A stretch of DNA of 46,346 nt. Origin: Streptomyces sp. SID4985 (GTDB taxonomy: Bacteria; Actinomycetota; Actinomycetes; Streptomycetales; Streptomycetaceae). A model generated the notes under the pieces. It ran no database searches and was not told the DNA's origin. It saw only the letters and a program-made list of their open reading frames with translations. Positions 7,854 through 14,649 of this stretch are shown here, piece after piece. Position 1 is the first letter of the stretch, and each line of letters starts with the position of its first letter. The stretch is from contig NZ_WWIR01000696.1 in assembly GCF_009863025.1 (NCBI RefSeq), positions 1 to 46,346 of the forward strand. Direction: 5' to 3'. The translations under genes were made by a program, and so were the position numbers.

Positions 7854-8981
7854 CTACGTCGGCTCCTCCGTCCCGTCGTCCGGGCGCAGGGTGCGCCAGG
7901 CCCTCCGCGCCCGCGACTGGACGTACGCGCTGAGAAGGGCGAGCGGAAGGGCGGCCCAGGTGACGAAGGTCAGACCGAGCCAGCCACGGACGAACAGGAG
8001 GACGATCGTGTCCACCACGACCGTGAAGCCCGCGCAGACGAGATCGGACGCGACGATGCAGTCGATCAGCTGGAGCAGACCCGGGCGGCGCCTGCCCTCG
8101 CGGGGCGCGAGCAGCCCCTGCAGGAAGGGGATGGTGCGCAGGATCAGCCGCAGCCGGAACGCCCCGATCACGTTGCTCAGCGCATAGGCGAGCCGGACCA
8201 GACGCTTCCTGGCGCCCGCGAGGTCCTGGGCCATCTCGGTCTCGTAGTCCGCCGCGTACTCACCGCCCACGATGTGTCCGGCCAGGATCGCCAGCCGGGC
8301 ACACACCGCGTCCACGAGCGCGTCGACGCGCCGACGGCGCGGCGGAACGGCGACCGGAGGGACGGGGGCTGGAGAGACGGGGGATGGAGAGACGGGGGAT
8401 GGAGGAACAGCCGTCGGCGGGACGGCCGTCGGAGGATCGACCACCGGAGCGACGGCCACCGGCGCAAGGGTCGTCGGAGGAACAACCGTCGGCGGAACCG
8501 TCGTTGGAGGGTCGGCCACCGGAGCGGTGGTCGACGGGGGTCCGGCCGCCGGGGGACGCACCGGCGACGGGTCGGCCGCCGGGTCGCCGTCGCCGTCCGG
8601 TCCGGCGGCCTGCCGAGGAGGCGTCGCATCGGGCACGGTACCGGCAGAGGCGTCCTCTCCAGCACCACCCTGCGGCGGCGAGGACGGCGGGCCGTCGGCC
8701 GCCAGCAGCCTGCGGCCTTCCCGAATGATCATCAACGCGTAGAAGAAGCGGAGGAGTCGGGGTGCCTCGAGATGGTCGTTGACCATCTCCTCGATCCGTT
8801 CGTGGAGCGCGTCGTCGCCGACGGACCGGGCGAAAGCCTTGACGCGCTGCTCGACGCGGCGGACGGACCGCCGGGTCAGCCAGTGGAACAGCTCCAGGGG
8901 GAACCTGCTGAGCATCAGCACGGTGCCGATGATCACTTGCACGACCCAGAAGTTCGGGTCCTGCAGGTACTCCAGCCCCAT
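7854..8981 (-). CDS. Membrane protein with long Pro/Val/Thr repeat linker, PadR-linked
   Basis: A 375-residue protein. The N-terminal 100 residues contain one hydrophobic segment (VVQVIIGTVLMLSRFPLELFHW) and charged helices. Residues about 100-215 are a low-complexity linker built from degenerate units such as PPTAVPPTAVPPSPVS. The C-terminal 160 residues contain helices and two strong TM segments (LVCAGFTVVVDTIVLLFV and LGLTFVTWAALPLALLSAYV). The start at 8981 is chosen because AAGGAG lies 5 nt upstream; a GTG two codons earlier would overlap that site. It begins 9 nt after the PadR stop, so the two genes form an operon read from the palindromic operator at 9323-9359. The function is unknown; PadR pairing often indicates envelope-stress or drug-response membrane proteins. 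Confidence 0.75.
   Translation of the reverse strand: MGLEYLQDPNFWVVQVIIGTVLMLSRFPLELFHWLTRRSVRRVEQRVKAFARSVGDDALHERIEEMVNDHLEAPRLLRFFYALMIIREGRRLLAADGPPSSPPQGGAGEDASAGTVPDATPPRQAAGPDGDGDPAADPSPVRPPAAGPPSTTAPVADPPTTVPPTVVPPTTLAPVAVAPVVDPPTAVPPTAVPPSPVSPSPVSPAPVPPVAVPPRRRRVDALVDAVCARLAILAGHIVGGEYAADYETEMAQDLAGARKRLVRLAYALSNVIGAFRLRLILRTIPFLQGLLAPREGRRRPGLLQLIDCIVASDLVCAGFTVVVDTIVLLFVRGWLGLTFVTWAALPLALLSAYVQSRARRAWRTLRPDDGTEEPT
8345..8545. repeat. Degenerate tandem repeat encoding the Pro-rich linker
   Basis: The DNA repeats short GGA/ACG/GTC-rich units, including two near-identical copies of GGAGAGACGGGGGATGG around 8371-8403. Imperfect 12-30 bp variants follow. It encodes the Val/Pro/Thr linker on the minus strand and is probably length-variable by slippage. 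Confidence 0.6.
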
Positions 8982-8990
8982 CCTCACTCC

Positions 8991-9317
8991 TTAGGCAAGT
9001 CCCGTCTCCGGGCGGTGGTGGGCGGTCCGGGACTCGCGCGCGGCACGCTCCCGCAGCGCGGCGCGGGCGTGTTCCCGCCCCATGGGGGTCAGCTGGTAGA
9101 ACCGGCGCCGCGCGCCGCGCACATCCGGCCCCTCGTCCTGCTCCCAGACACTGGTGACCCACCCGATGTTCTCCAGGCGGGCCAGGATCGGGTACACCGT
9201 GCCGGTCATCAGGCCGGTGCCCTGCGCGATCTTCAGTCCGTACAGCTTCTCCGGGCCCTGATAGAGGACATCAAGCACCTCCAGGGTCGCCTTCGTCATC
9301 CTCGGGTTCTGCGCCAT
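8991..9317 (-). CDS. PadR family transcriptional regulator
   Basis: A 108-residue PadR-type winged-helix protein: NPRMTKATLEVLDVLYQGPEKLYGLKIAQGTGLMTGTVYPILARLENIGWV carries the winged helix-turn-helix with the GLKIAQ...GTVYPIL signature. A wing region and YQLTPMGREHARAAL helix follow. The short C-terminal part matches the subfamily-2 PadR size, so it probably acts as a dimer sensing a small ligand or stress. The ATG at 9317 is preferred over an ATG at 9335, which lies inside the operator palindrome; neither has a good ribosome site. It reads divergently from the 67-residue membrane protein at 9396 and precedes the membrane protein at 7854-8981, so it most likely represses itself and both neighbours. 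Confidence 0.9.
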   Translation of the reverse strand: MAQNPRMTKATLEVLDVLYQGPEKLYGLKIAQGTGLMTGTVYPILARLENIGWVTSVWEQDEGPDVRGARRRFYQLTPMGREHARAALRERAARESRTAHHRPETGLA

Positions 9318-9322
9318 GCCGC

Positions 9323-9384
9323 CAACTCTACACATCTAGAGTCTAGATATGTAGAGTTGGGCTCCTAACTCTATACATCTAGAG
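9323..9384. promoter_or_regulatory. PadR operator: 37-bp palindrome plus a third half-site
   Basis: Bases 9323-9359 form a 37-bp palindrome centred on 9341 in which only one pair (9333/9349) fails. Its half-site AACTCTACACATCTAGAG (9324-9341) recurs as AACTCTATACATCTAGAG at 9367-9384 with 17 of 18 matches. The ACAT/ATGT cores are typical of PadR operators. The sites fill the divergent gap between padR and the 67-residue membrane-protein gene, as expected for autoregulation and repression of both directions. Confidence 0.8.
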
Positions 9385-9395
9385 ATGGAGGCGAC

Positions 9396-9599
9396 ATGGC
9401 GCGCGATCACCGCCTGACGGGGCTGTGGGTGGCCGTCTCGGTCCTGTTCGGCCTGTTCATCGGCGCGGCGGCGGCCCTGCTCAAGTGGAGCGACAGCCAC
9501 GGGGTGGCGGCGGCCCTGCTCACCGGCGGAACCGCCTGCGGCGGGGCGATCACGCTCGCCCTCGTCGTCATCAACACCCTGCGGCGCGGCACACCGTAG
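9396..9599 (+). CDS. Small two-TM membrane protein, PadR-controlled
   Basis: A 67-residue protein with two hydrophobic helices (LWVAVSVLFGLFIGAAAALLKW and AALLTGGTACGGAITLALVVIN) separated by a short polar turn, and an Arg-rich C-terminus. The ATG at 9396 has a GGAGG ribosome site 5 nt upstream, directly beside the PadR operator. The function is unknown. Its tiny size, strong ribosome site and divergent PadR operator suggest an inducible envelope protein. A 15-bp terminator hairpin follows 9 nt after the stop. Confidence 0.85.
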   Translation: MARDHRLTGLWVAVSVLFGLFIGAAAALLKWSDSHGVAAALLTGGTACGGAITLALVVINTLRRGTP

Positions 9600-9608
9600 G
9601 CCAGAAAC

Positions 9609-9643
9609 GGCTGAACCCCCCTCGGAGCGAGGGGGGTTCAGCC
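9609..9643. terminator. Bidirectional terminator, perfect 15-bp stem
   Basis: GGCTGAACCCCCCTC (9609-9623) pairs perfectly with its complement at 9629-9643 around the 5-nt loop GGAGC. It serves the small membrane protein (+) and the radical SAM gene (-, stop at 9655). Confidence 0.85.
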
Positions 9644-9654
9644 ATGCGTGCGGG

Positions 9655-11580
9655 CTACTTCTTGACCGCGAGCGGCAGCAGCTTCTTGCCCGTGGGGCCC
9701 ACCTGGATCTGGGTGTCCATGGCGGGGCAGACACCGCAGTCGAAGCACGGGGTCCAGCGGCAGTCCTCGACCTCGGTCTCGTCGAGGGCGTCCTGCCAGT
9801 CCTCCCAGAGCCAGTCCTTGTCGAGACCGGAGTCGAGGTGGTCCCAGGGAAGGACCTCCTCGTAGGTGCGCTCGCGGGTGGTGTACCAGTCGACGTCGAT
9901 GCCGAAGGGGGCGAGCGCCTTGTCGGCGCAGGCCATCCAGCGGTCGTAGGAGAAGTGCTCACGCCAGCCGTCGAAGCGGCCGCCGTCCTCGTAGACCGCG
10001 CGGATCACGGCGCCGGTGCGGCGGTCGCCACGGGAGAGCAGGCCCTCGACGATGCCGGGCTTGCCGTCGTGGTAGCGGAAGCCGATGGAGCGGCCGTACT
10101 TCTTGTCGCCCCGGATCTTGTCGCGGAGCTTCTGGAGGCGGGCGTCCGTCTCCTCGGCGGAGAGCTGCGGGGCCCACTGGAACGGCGTGTGCGGCTTGGG
10201 CACGAAGCCGCCGATCGACACCGTGCAGCGGATGTCGCCGGAACCGGAGACCTCGCGGCCCTTCTGGATGACGTGCGTCGCCATGTCGGCGATCTGCAGG
10301 ACGTCCTCGTCGGTCTCCGTCGGCAGACCGCACATGAAGTACAGCTTCACCTGGCGCCAGCCGTTGCCGTAGGCGGTGGCGACCGTGCGGATCAGGTCCT
10401 CCTCCGAGACCATCTTGTTGATGACCTTGCGCATGCGCTCGGAGCCGCCCTCGGGGGCGAAGGTGAGACCGGACCGGCGGCCGTTGCGGGTCAGCTCGTT
10501 GGCCAGGTCGACGTTGAACGCGTCGACGCGGGTCGAGGGCAGCGAGAGGCCGATCTTGTCCTCGGTGTAGCGGTCCGCGAGGCCCTTGGCGATGTCGCCG
10601 ATCTCGGAGTGGTCCGCGGAGGACAGGGAGAGGAGGCCGACCTCCTCGAAGCCGGTCGCCTTCAGGCCCTTGTCGACCATCTCGCCGATGCCGGTGATCG
10701 AGCGCTCGCGCACCGGACGCGTGATCATGCCCGCCTGGCAGAAACGGCAGCCGCGCGTGCAGCCGCGGAAGATCTCGACCGACATCCGCTCGTGGACCGT
10801 CTCGGCCAGCGGCACCAGCGGCTGCTTCGGGTACGGCCACTCGTCCAGGTCCATGACGGTGTGCTTCGACACGCGCCACGGGACGCCGGAGCGGTTGGGG
10901 ACGACGCGGGCGATACGGCCGTCGGGCAGGTACTCCACGTCGTAGAAGGCCGGGATGTACACCGCGCCGGTCTTCGCCAGGCGGAGCAGCACCTCCTCGC
11001 GGCCGCCGGGGCGGCCCTCCGCCTTCCACTTGCGGATGATCTCCGTCATGTCCAGCACGGCCTGCTCGCCGTCACCGATGATCGCCGCGTCGATGAAGTC
11101 CGCGATCGGCTCGGGGTTGAAGGCCGCGTGGCCGCCCGCGAGGACGATCGGGTCGTCGATGGTGCGGTCTGCGGCGTTGAGCGGAATGCCCGCGAGGTCC
11201 AGCGCCGTGAGCATGTTGGTGTAGCCCAGCTCGGTGGAGAAGGACAGCCCGAACACGTCGAACGCCTTCACCGGGCGGTGGCTGTCCACCGTGAACTGGG
11301 GCACCTTGTGCTCGCGCATCAGGGCCTCCAGGTCCGGCCACACACTGTATGTGCGCTCGGCGAGGACGCCCTCCCGCTCGTTCAGTACCTCGTAGAGGAT
11401 CATGACGCCCTGGTTGGGCAGACCGACCTCGTACGCGTCCGGGTACATGAGGGCCCAGCGGACGTCTGAGGATTCCCACGGCTTCACCGTGGAGTTCAGT
11501 TCCCCACCGACGTACTGGATCGGCTTCTGCACATGCGGGAGCAAAGCTTCGAGCTGCGGGAAGACCGACTCGACGGACAT
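9655..11580 (-). CDS. TIGR03960-type B12-binding-like radical SAM protein
   Basis: A 641-residue protein of the B12-binding-domain radical SAM family (TIGR03960). Residues 1-230 form a Rossmann-like cobalamin-binding-type domain (WALMYPDAYEVGLPNQGVMILYEVLN, VFGLSFSTELGYTNMLTALD). The radical SAM core follows, with the [4Fe-4S] motif CTRGCRFC at about residues 272-280 and then the TIM-barrel motifs LSLSSADHSE and FAPEGGSERMRKVINK. The C-terminal CFDCGVCP motif is another probable metal or cluster site. Family members are linked with DUF2344 proteins (448-1272 here). The substrate is undetermined; tRNA or rRNA modification is a guess. The start at 11580 is chosen from the MSVESVFPQLEALLPHV homology; GAAGG upstream is rather distant. 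Confidence 0.9.
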   Translation of the reverse strand: MSVESVFPQLEALLPHVQKPIQYVGGELNSTVKPWESSDVRWALMYPDAYEVGLPNQGVMILYEVLNEREGVLAERTYSVWPDLEALMREHKVPQFTVDSHRPVKAFDVFGLSFSTELGYTNMLTALDLAGIPLNAADRTIDDPIVLAGGHAAFNPEPIADFIDAAIIGDGEQAVLDMTEIIRKWKAEGRPGGREEVLLRLAKTGAVYIPAFYDVEYLPDGRIARVVPNRSGVPWRVSKHTVMDLDEWPYPKQPLVPLAETVHERMSVEIFRGCTRGCRFCQAGMITRPVRERSITGIGEMVDKGLKATGFEEVGLLSLSSADHSEIGDIAKGLADRYTEDKIGLSLPSTRVDAFNVDLANELTRNGRRSGLTFAPEGGSERMRKVINKMVSEEDLIRTVATAYGNGWRQVKLYFMCGLPTETDEDVLQIADMATHVIQKGREVSGSGDIRCTVSIGGFVPKPHTPFQWAPQLSAEETDARLQKLRDKIRGDKKYGRSIGFRYHDGKPGIVEGLLSRGDRRTGAVIRAVYEDGGRFDGWREHFSYDRWMACADKALAPFGIDVDWYTTRERTYEEVLPWDHLDSGLDKDWLWEDWQDALDETEVEDCRWTPCFDCGVCPAMDTQIQVGPTGKKLLPLAVKK

Positions 11581-11605
11581 CGCGGCATTACCTTCGTGAG
11601 CTGAC

Positions 11606-11638
11606 GGGGGTGCCCCCGGCCGGAGGCTGGGGGGAGGG
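11606..11638. repeat. Streptomyces-type G/C hairpin element
   Basis: A GGGGGTGCCCCC block followed by a GGAGGCTGGGGGG arm forms an imperfect hairpin just upstream of the radical SAM start. Similar GGGGTGCCCCC...TGGGGG elements are scattered between Streptomyces genes; their function is unclear. Confidence 0.4.
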
Positions 11639-11682
11639 GTGACCATCCAGCGTAACCCGGTCGGCGCAGTCCTCCGTACCCT

Positions 11683-13182
11683 TCAGAGCGGGAAGCGGGA
11701 CACGATCTTCCGCCACCGTCCGGGCAGCTCCGCCTCCACCCGCTCCGCCCGCCGCTCCTCGCGCCCGTACAGCACCCCGTAGGGAAACGCGTTCTCCCCC
11801 GCCCCGTGCGCCACCGCCGCCAGCTCGCGCAGGGTGCGGCGGGCCATGACCGCGTCCTGGTGTTCACCGAGGAGGGTGGTGAGGGACTTCATGGACTTGA
11901 CGAGGGCGCGGGCCGGGGCGCCGAGGGCGTCTGCGGCCGCCTCCGCGCCGTACCGGGTGCGCTTGGCCTTCTTGCGGGCCTCGTGCAGCGTGCGGTCGCG
12001 CTCCTCGCCGGGCGGCAGCTCCAGGGCGGTGTCCATCAGCCGGGAGAGCTTGGCGAAGTCCGTCCGCAGGGCTTTGCTCAGGGTCTTCCCCGGCTTGCGC
12101 GCGGCGCCCTTCAGCAGGGGCGGGTCGGTGAGCAGGGCGTCCAGGGTGTCGAGGAGGGCGAGGTAGCGCGCGGAGTCGAGTACGCCGATCAGCTGGGCCC
12201 GGGTGCTGTGGTGGCGGGCGGTGGCCCAGCCGGTCAGGCGCTCGTGGACGGGTCCGGTGACCAGGTCGTCGGGGAGACCGGCGAGGTCGGCGGTCAGGCG
12301 CTCGGCCAGCACCTCCTGGTCGCGGTCGAGGCCGAGCTCCCCGGCGAGCCACTTCAGCTCGGCCGCGAGCGGGGCGGTGACGGCGGGGTCGAGCACGCTG
12401 GGGAGGCCGCGCAGGGCGGAACGGGCCCTGCGGGTGGCCACGCGCATCCGGTGCACGGCGTCGGGCAGGTCGCGGCGGACGGCGGGGTCGCCGGAGAGGA
12501 TCGCCTCGCGCTGCTCGCGCAGATAGGCGAGGACGTGGTCGCCCGCGGTCACCGGAGCGGCGGGGGCACCGGCACCACTCCCCCGGCCGCCGGTCTCCGC
12601 CAGCGCGCGGGCGAGCTTGGACGGCGACTTCGACGGCGTGAGCCCCGCCGCCCGCAGCCGCTTCTCGATCCGGTCCAGGAGGGCGGGGTCGCCGCCATCG
12701 GCCAGTTCCACCTCGGTCTCGGTCCAGTGGGCGGTGCCGCCCGCGCGGTTGAGCCGCTCGGCGGTCACGGTGTCGGTGCTCGCCTCGGCCAGCAGGGTGC
12801 CGTCGGCGTCGAGCAGGTCGAGGACATGGCGGGCGCTGCGGAGCCGGATCACGGGGACCAGCCCGACGCCGCGGACCCGGGAGCGGACCAGCGCGGCGAT
12901 CTCCTCGGGCACGGTGTCCGACAGCGGCGCCCGGATCTCGTCCCGGACCCCGGGGGCGACGGGGAACTTCACATGCCACCCGGCGTCCCCGCCCCCAGTG
13001 CGGCGGCGCAGGGTGAGGGAGGCGGCGGCGAGCCGTTCGTCGGGGGTGTCGTAGTAGGTGGCGTCCAGTTCGGCCACGCCCCGGTCGGCGACCCGGGCCA
13101 CCCCGGCGGTGCCGGTCACCTCGGGGAAGCCGCCGTCCCCGCCCTCGTACTTCCGCTCCACTTCACGCGTCACGTCCGCCAT
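11683..13182 (-). CDS. CYTH and CHAD domain protein
   Basis: A 499-residue two-domain protein. The N-terminal CYTH domain (about 1-200) opens with the signature EVERKY (residues 7-12) and continues with the alternating charged strands of the triphosphate tunnel fold (YYDTPDERLAAASLTLRRR, WHVKFPV, WTETEVELADG). The C-terminal CHAD domain (about 215-499) is helical and rich in conserved His/Arg/Lys (VHRMRVATRRARSALR, HEARKKAKRTRYGAE, LGEHQDAVMARRTL). CYTH enzymes hydrolyse inorganic or nucleoside triphosphates, and CHAD domains bind polyphosphate, so a role at polyphosphate granules or in short-chain polyphosphate hydrolysis is likely. Start at the ATG at 13182. It is a single minus-strand gene 102 bp upstream of the radical SAM gene. 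Confidence 0.92.
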   Translation of the reverse strand: MADVTREVERKYEGGDGGFPEVTGTAGVARVADRGVAELDATYYDTPDERLAAASLTLRRRTGGGDAGWHVKFPVAPGVRDEIRAPLSDTVPEEIAALVRSRVRGVGLVPVIRLRSARHVLDLLDADGTLLAEASTDTVTAERLNRAGGTAHWTETEVELADGGDPALLDRIEKRLRAAGLTPSKSPSKLARALAETGGRGSGAGAPAAPVTAGDHVLAYLREQREAILSGDPAVRRDLPDAVHRMRVATRRARSALRGLPSVLDPAVTAPLAAELKWLAGELGLDRDQEVLAERLTADLAGLPDDLVTGPVHERLTGWATARHHSTRAQLIGVLDSARYLALLDTLDALLTDPPLLKGAARKPGKTLSKALRTDFAKLSRLMDTALELPPGEERDRTLHEARKKAKRTRYGAEAAADALGAPARALVKSMKSLTTLLGEHQDAVMARRTLRELAAVAHGAGENAFPYGVLYGREERRAERVEAELPGRWRKIVSRFPL

Positions 13183-13235
13183 GCACCGAATCTAGAACGC
13201 CCCCGCGACCGCATCCACCCCCCGGACACGCCGAA

Positions 13236-13260
13236 GGGGCGGGAGTGGACCTCCCGCCCC
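13236..13260 (-). terminator. Terminator downstream of rodA
   Basis: A perfect 10-bp stem, GGGGCGGGAG (13236-13245) with CTCCCGCCCC (13251-13260), and a 5-nt loop. It lies 190 bp past the rodA stop and just before the CYTH-CHAD start. It probably ends the mre transcript. Confidence 0.6.
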
Positions 13261-13449
13261 TCGCCGCACCTCCGAGCCCGACCGAAGGCCGCCGGTGAGC
13301 CGCGCCGTATGCCTCGCCCGGCCCCGACCGTCCACCCCCGACCGGTTCGCCCCCACTCGTGGGCCCCGCTCGTGGGCCCCGGCCGTAAGCCTCGGCCGAA
13401 CCCCGACCGTATGCCCCAGCCGTGAGCCCCCGTCGAACCGCCGGAGGCA
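13261..13449. other. Intergenic region after rodA with degenerate short repeats
   Basis: This untranslated stretch contains repeated CCGACCGTATGCCC / GGCCGTAAGCC / AGCCGTGAGCCCC variants at about 13284-13435 and two copies of CTCGTGGGCCCC (13359-13380). I see no gene; the open frames are low-complexity Gly/Arg/Ala. Confidence 0.5.
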
Positions 13450-14649
13450 CTACGCCGACATGGGCCGCTGCACCCTGATCGACTGCAACAGCCCCACCGC
13501 GATCCAGACCGCGAACATCGACGAGCCTCCGTAGGAGACGAACGGCAGGGGGAGACCGGTGACCGGCATGATGCCGAGGGTCATGCCGATGTTCTCGAAG
13601 GACTGGAAGGCGAACCAGGCGACGATCCCGGCGGCCACGGTCGTGCCGTACAGCTCGGGGGAGTCCAGGGCGATACGGCAGGCCCGCCACAGGATGACGC
13701 CGAGGAGGACGATTATCAGGCCCGCGCCGAGGAAGCCCAGTTCCTCGCCCGCGACCGTGAAGACGAAGTCGGTCTGCTGCTCGGGCACGAACTGGCCGGT
13801 GGTCTGCGAGCCGTGGAAGAGGCCCGCGCCGGTCAGTCCGCCGGAGCCGATGGCGATGCGGGCCTGGTTGGTGTTGTAGCCGACGCCCGCCGGGTCGAGG
13901 TCGGGGTTGGCGAAGGCGGCGAAGCGGTTGATCTGGTATTCGTCCAGGATGTGCAGCTGCCAGATGGCGACGCAGCCGAGGACTCCGGTGAGGAGCAGGC
14001 CGAAGATCCAGCGGTTGGAGGCGCCGGAGGCGAGCAGCACGCCCAGGATGATGGCCACCATGGCGAGGACCGTGCCGAGGTCGGGCATGAGCAGCACGAT
14101 CATGATCGGCACGGCGGCCAGGCCGAGCGCCTGGAGGACGGTGCGGTGGTCGGGGTACGGCTTGTCGCCCGCGTCGACCCGGGCCGCGAGCAGCATGGCC
14201 ATGCCGAGGATGATCGTGATCTTCACGAACTCGGCGGGCTGGAGCGAGAAGCCGCCGCCGAACACGATCCAGTTCCGGCTGCCGTTGATGGTGGCGCCGA
14301 GCGGGGTGAGGACCAGCAGCACCCCGAGCAGGGAGACGCCGTAGAGGACCGGCACGGCGTTGCGGAGGGCGCGGTGGCCCAGCCAGACCGTGCCGATCAT
14401 CAGGGCGACCCCGATGCCGAGGTTCATCAGATGCCGGAGCAGGAAGTAGTACGGGTCGCCCTGGTTGATCTCCGTGCGGCCGCGGGTCGCGGAGAAGACC
14501 AGCAGGGAGCCGATCAGGGACAGCGCCAGGGCCGCGAACAGTATCGGCCAGTCGAGCCGCCGGGCCACGGAGTCGCGGGCGAGGAGCCTCGTCCAGCCGG
14601 CCCGCTCGGGGCCGTATCCGGAGACGGAGAAGCTGTTGGTGCCGGTCAT
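13450..14649 (-). CDS. rodA: RodA/FtsW/SpoVE (SEDS) family peptidoglycan glycosyltransferase
   Basis: A 399-residue polytopic protein with about ten TM helices and SEDS signatures: NGSRNWIVFGGGFSLQPAEFVKI, MPDLGTVLAM, and the C-terminal ENIGMTLGIMPVTGLPLPFVSYGGSS. SEDS proteins polymerise lipid II into glycan strands and work with a class B PBP, here the mrdA product encoded immediately upstream. The start codon overlaps the mrdA stop as ATGA (14649-14646), showing translational coupling. In Streptomyces the equivalent gene (called sfr) belongs to the mre cluster, which is needed for spore-wall integrity. It ends a five-gene minus-strand cluster, mreB-mreC-mreD-mrdA-rodA. Confidence 0.95.
   Translation of the reverse strand: MTGTNSFSVSGYGPERAGWTRLLARDSVARRLDWPILFAALALSLIGSLLVFSATRGRTEINQGDPYYFLLRHLMNLGIGVALMIGTVWLGHRALRNAVPVLYGVSLLGVLLVLTPLGATINGSRNWIVFGGGFSLQPAEFVKITIILGMAMLLAARVDAGDKPYPDHRTVLQALGLAAVPIMIVLLMPDLGTVLAMVAIILGVLLASGASNRWIFGLLLTGVLGCVAIWQLHILDEYQINRFAAFANPDLDPAGVGYNTNQARIAIGSGGLTGAGLFHGSQTTGQFVPEQQTDFVFTVAGEELGFLGAGLIIVLLGVILWRACRIALDSPELYGTTVAAGIVAWFAFQSFENIGMTLGIMPVTGLPLPFVSYGGSSMFAVWIAVGLLQSIRVQRPMSA

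Noticed and set aside
8345..8545. Regular repeats considered as a CRISPR array
   Set aside because: The repeats are short, degenerate and in frame with a Pro-rich linker; there are no uniform spacers and no cas genes.
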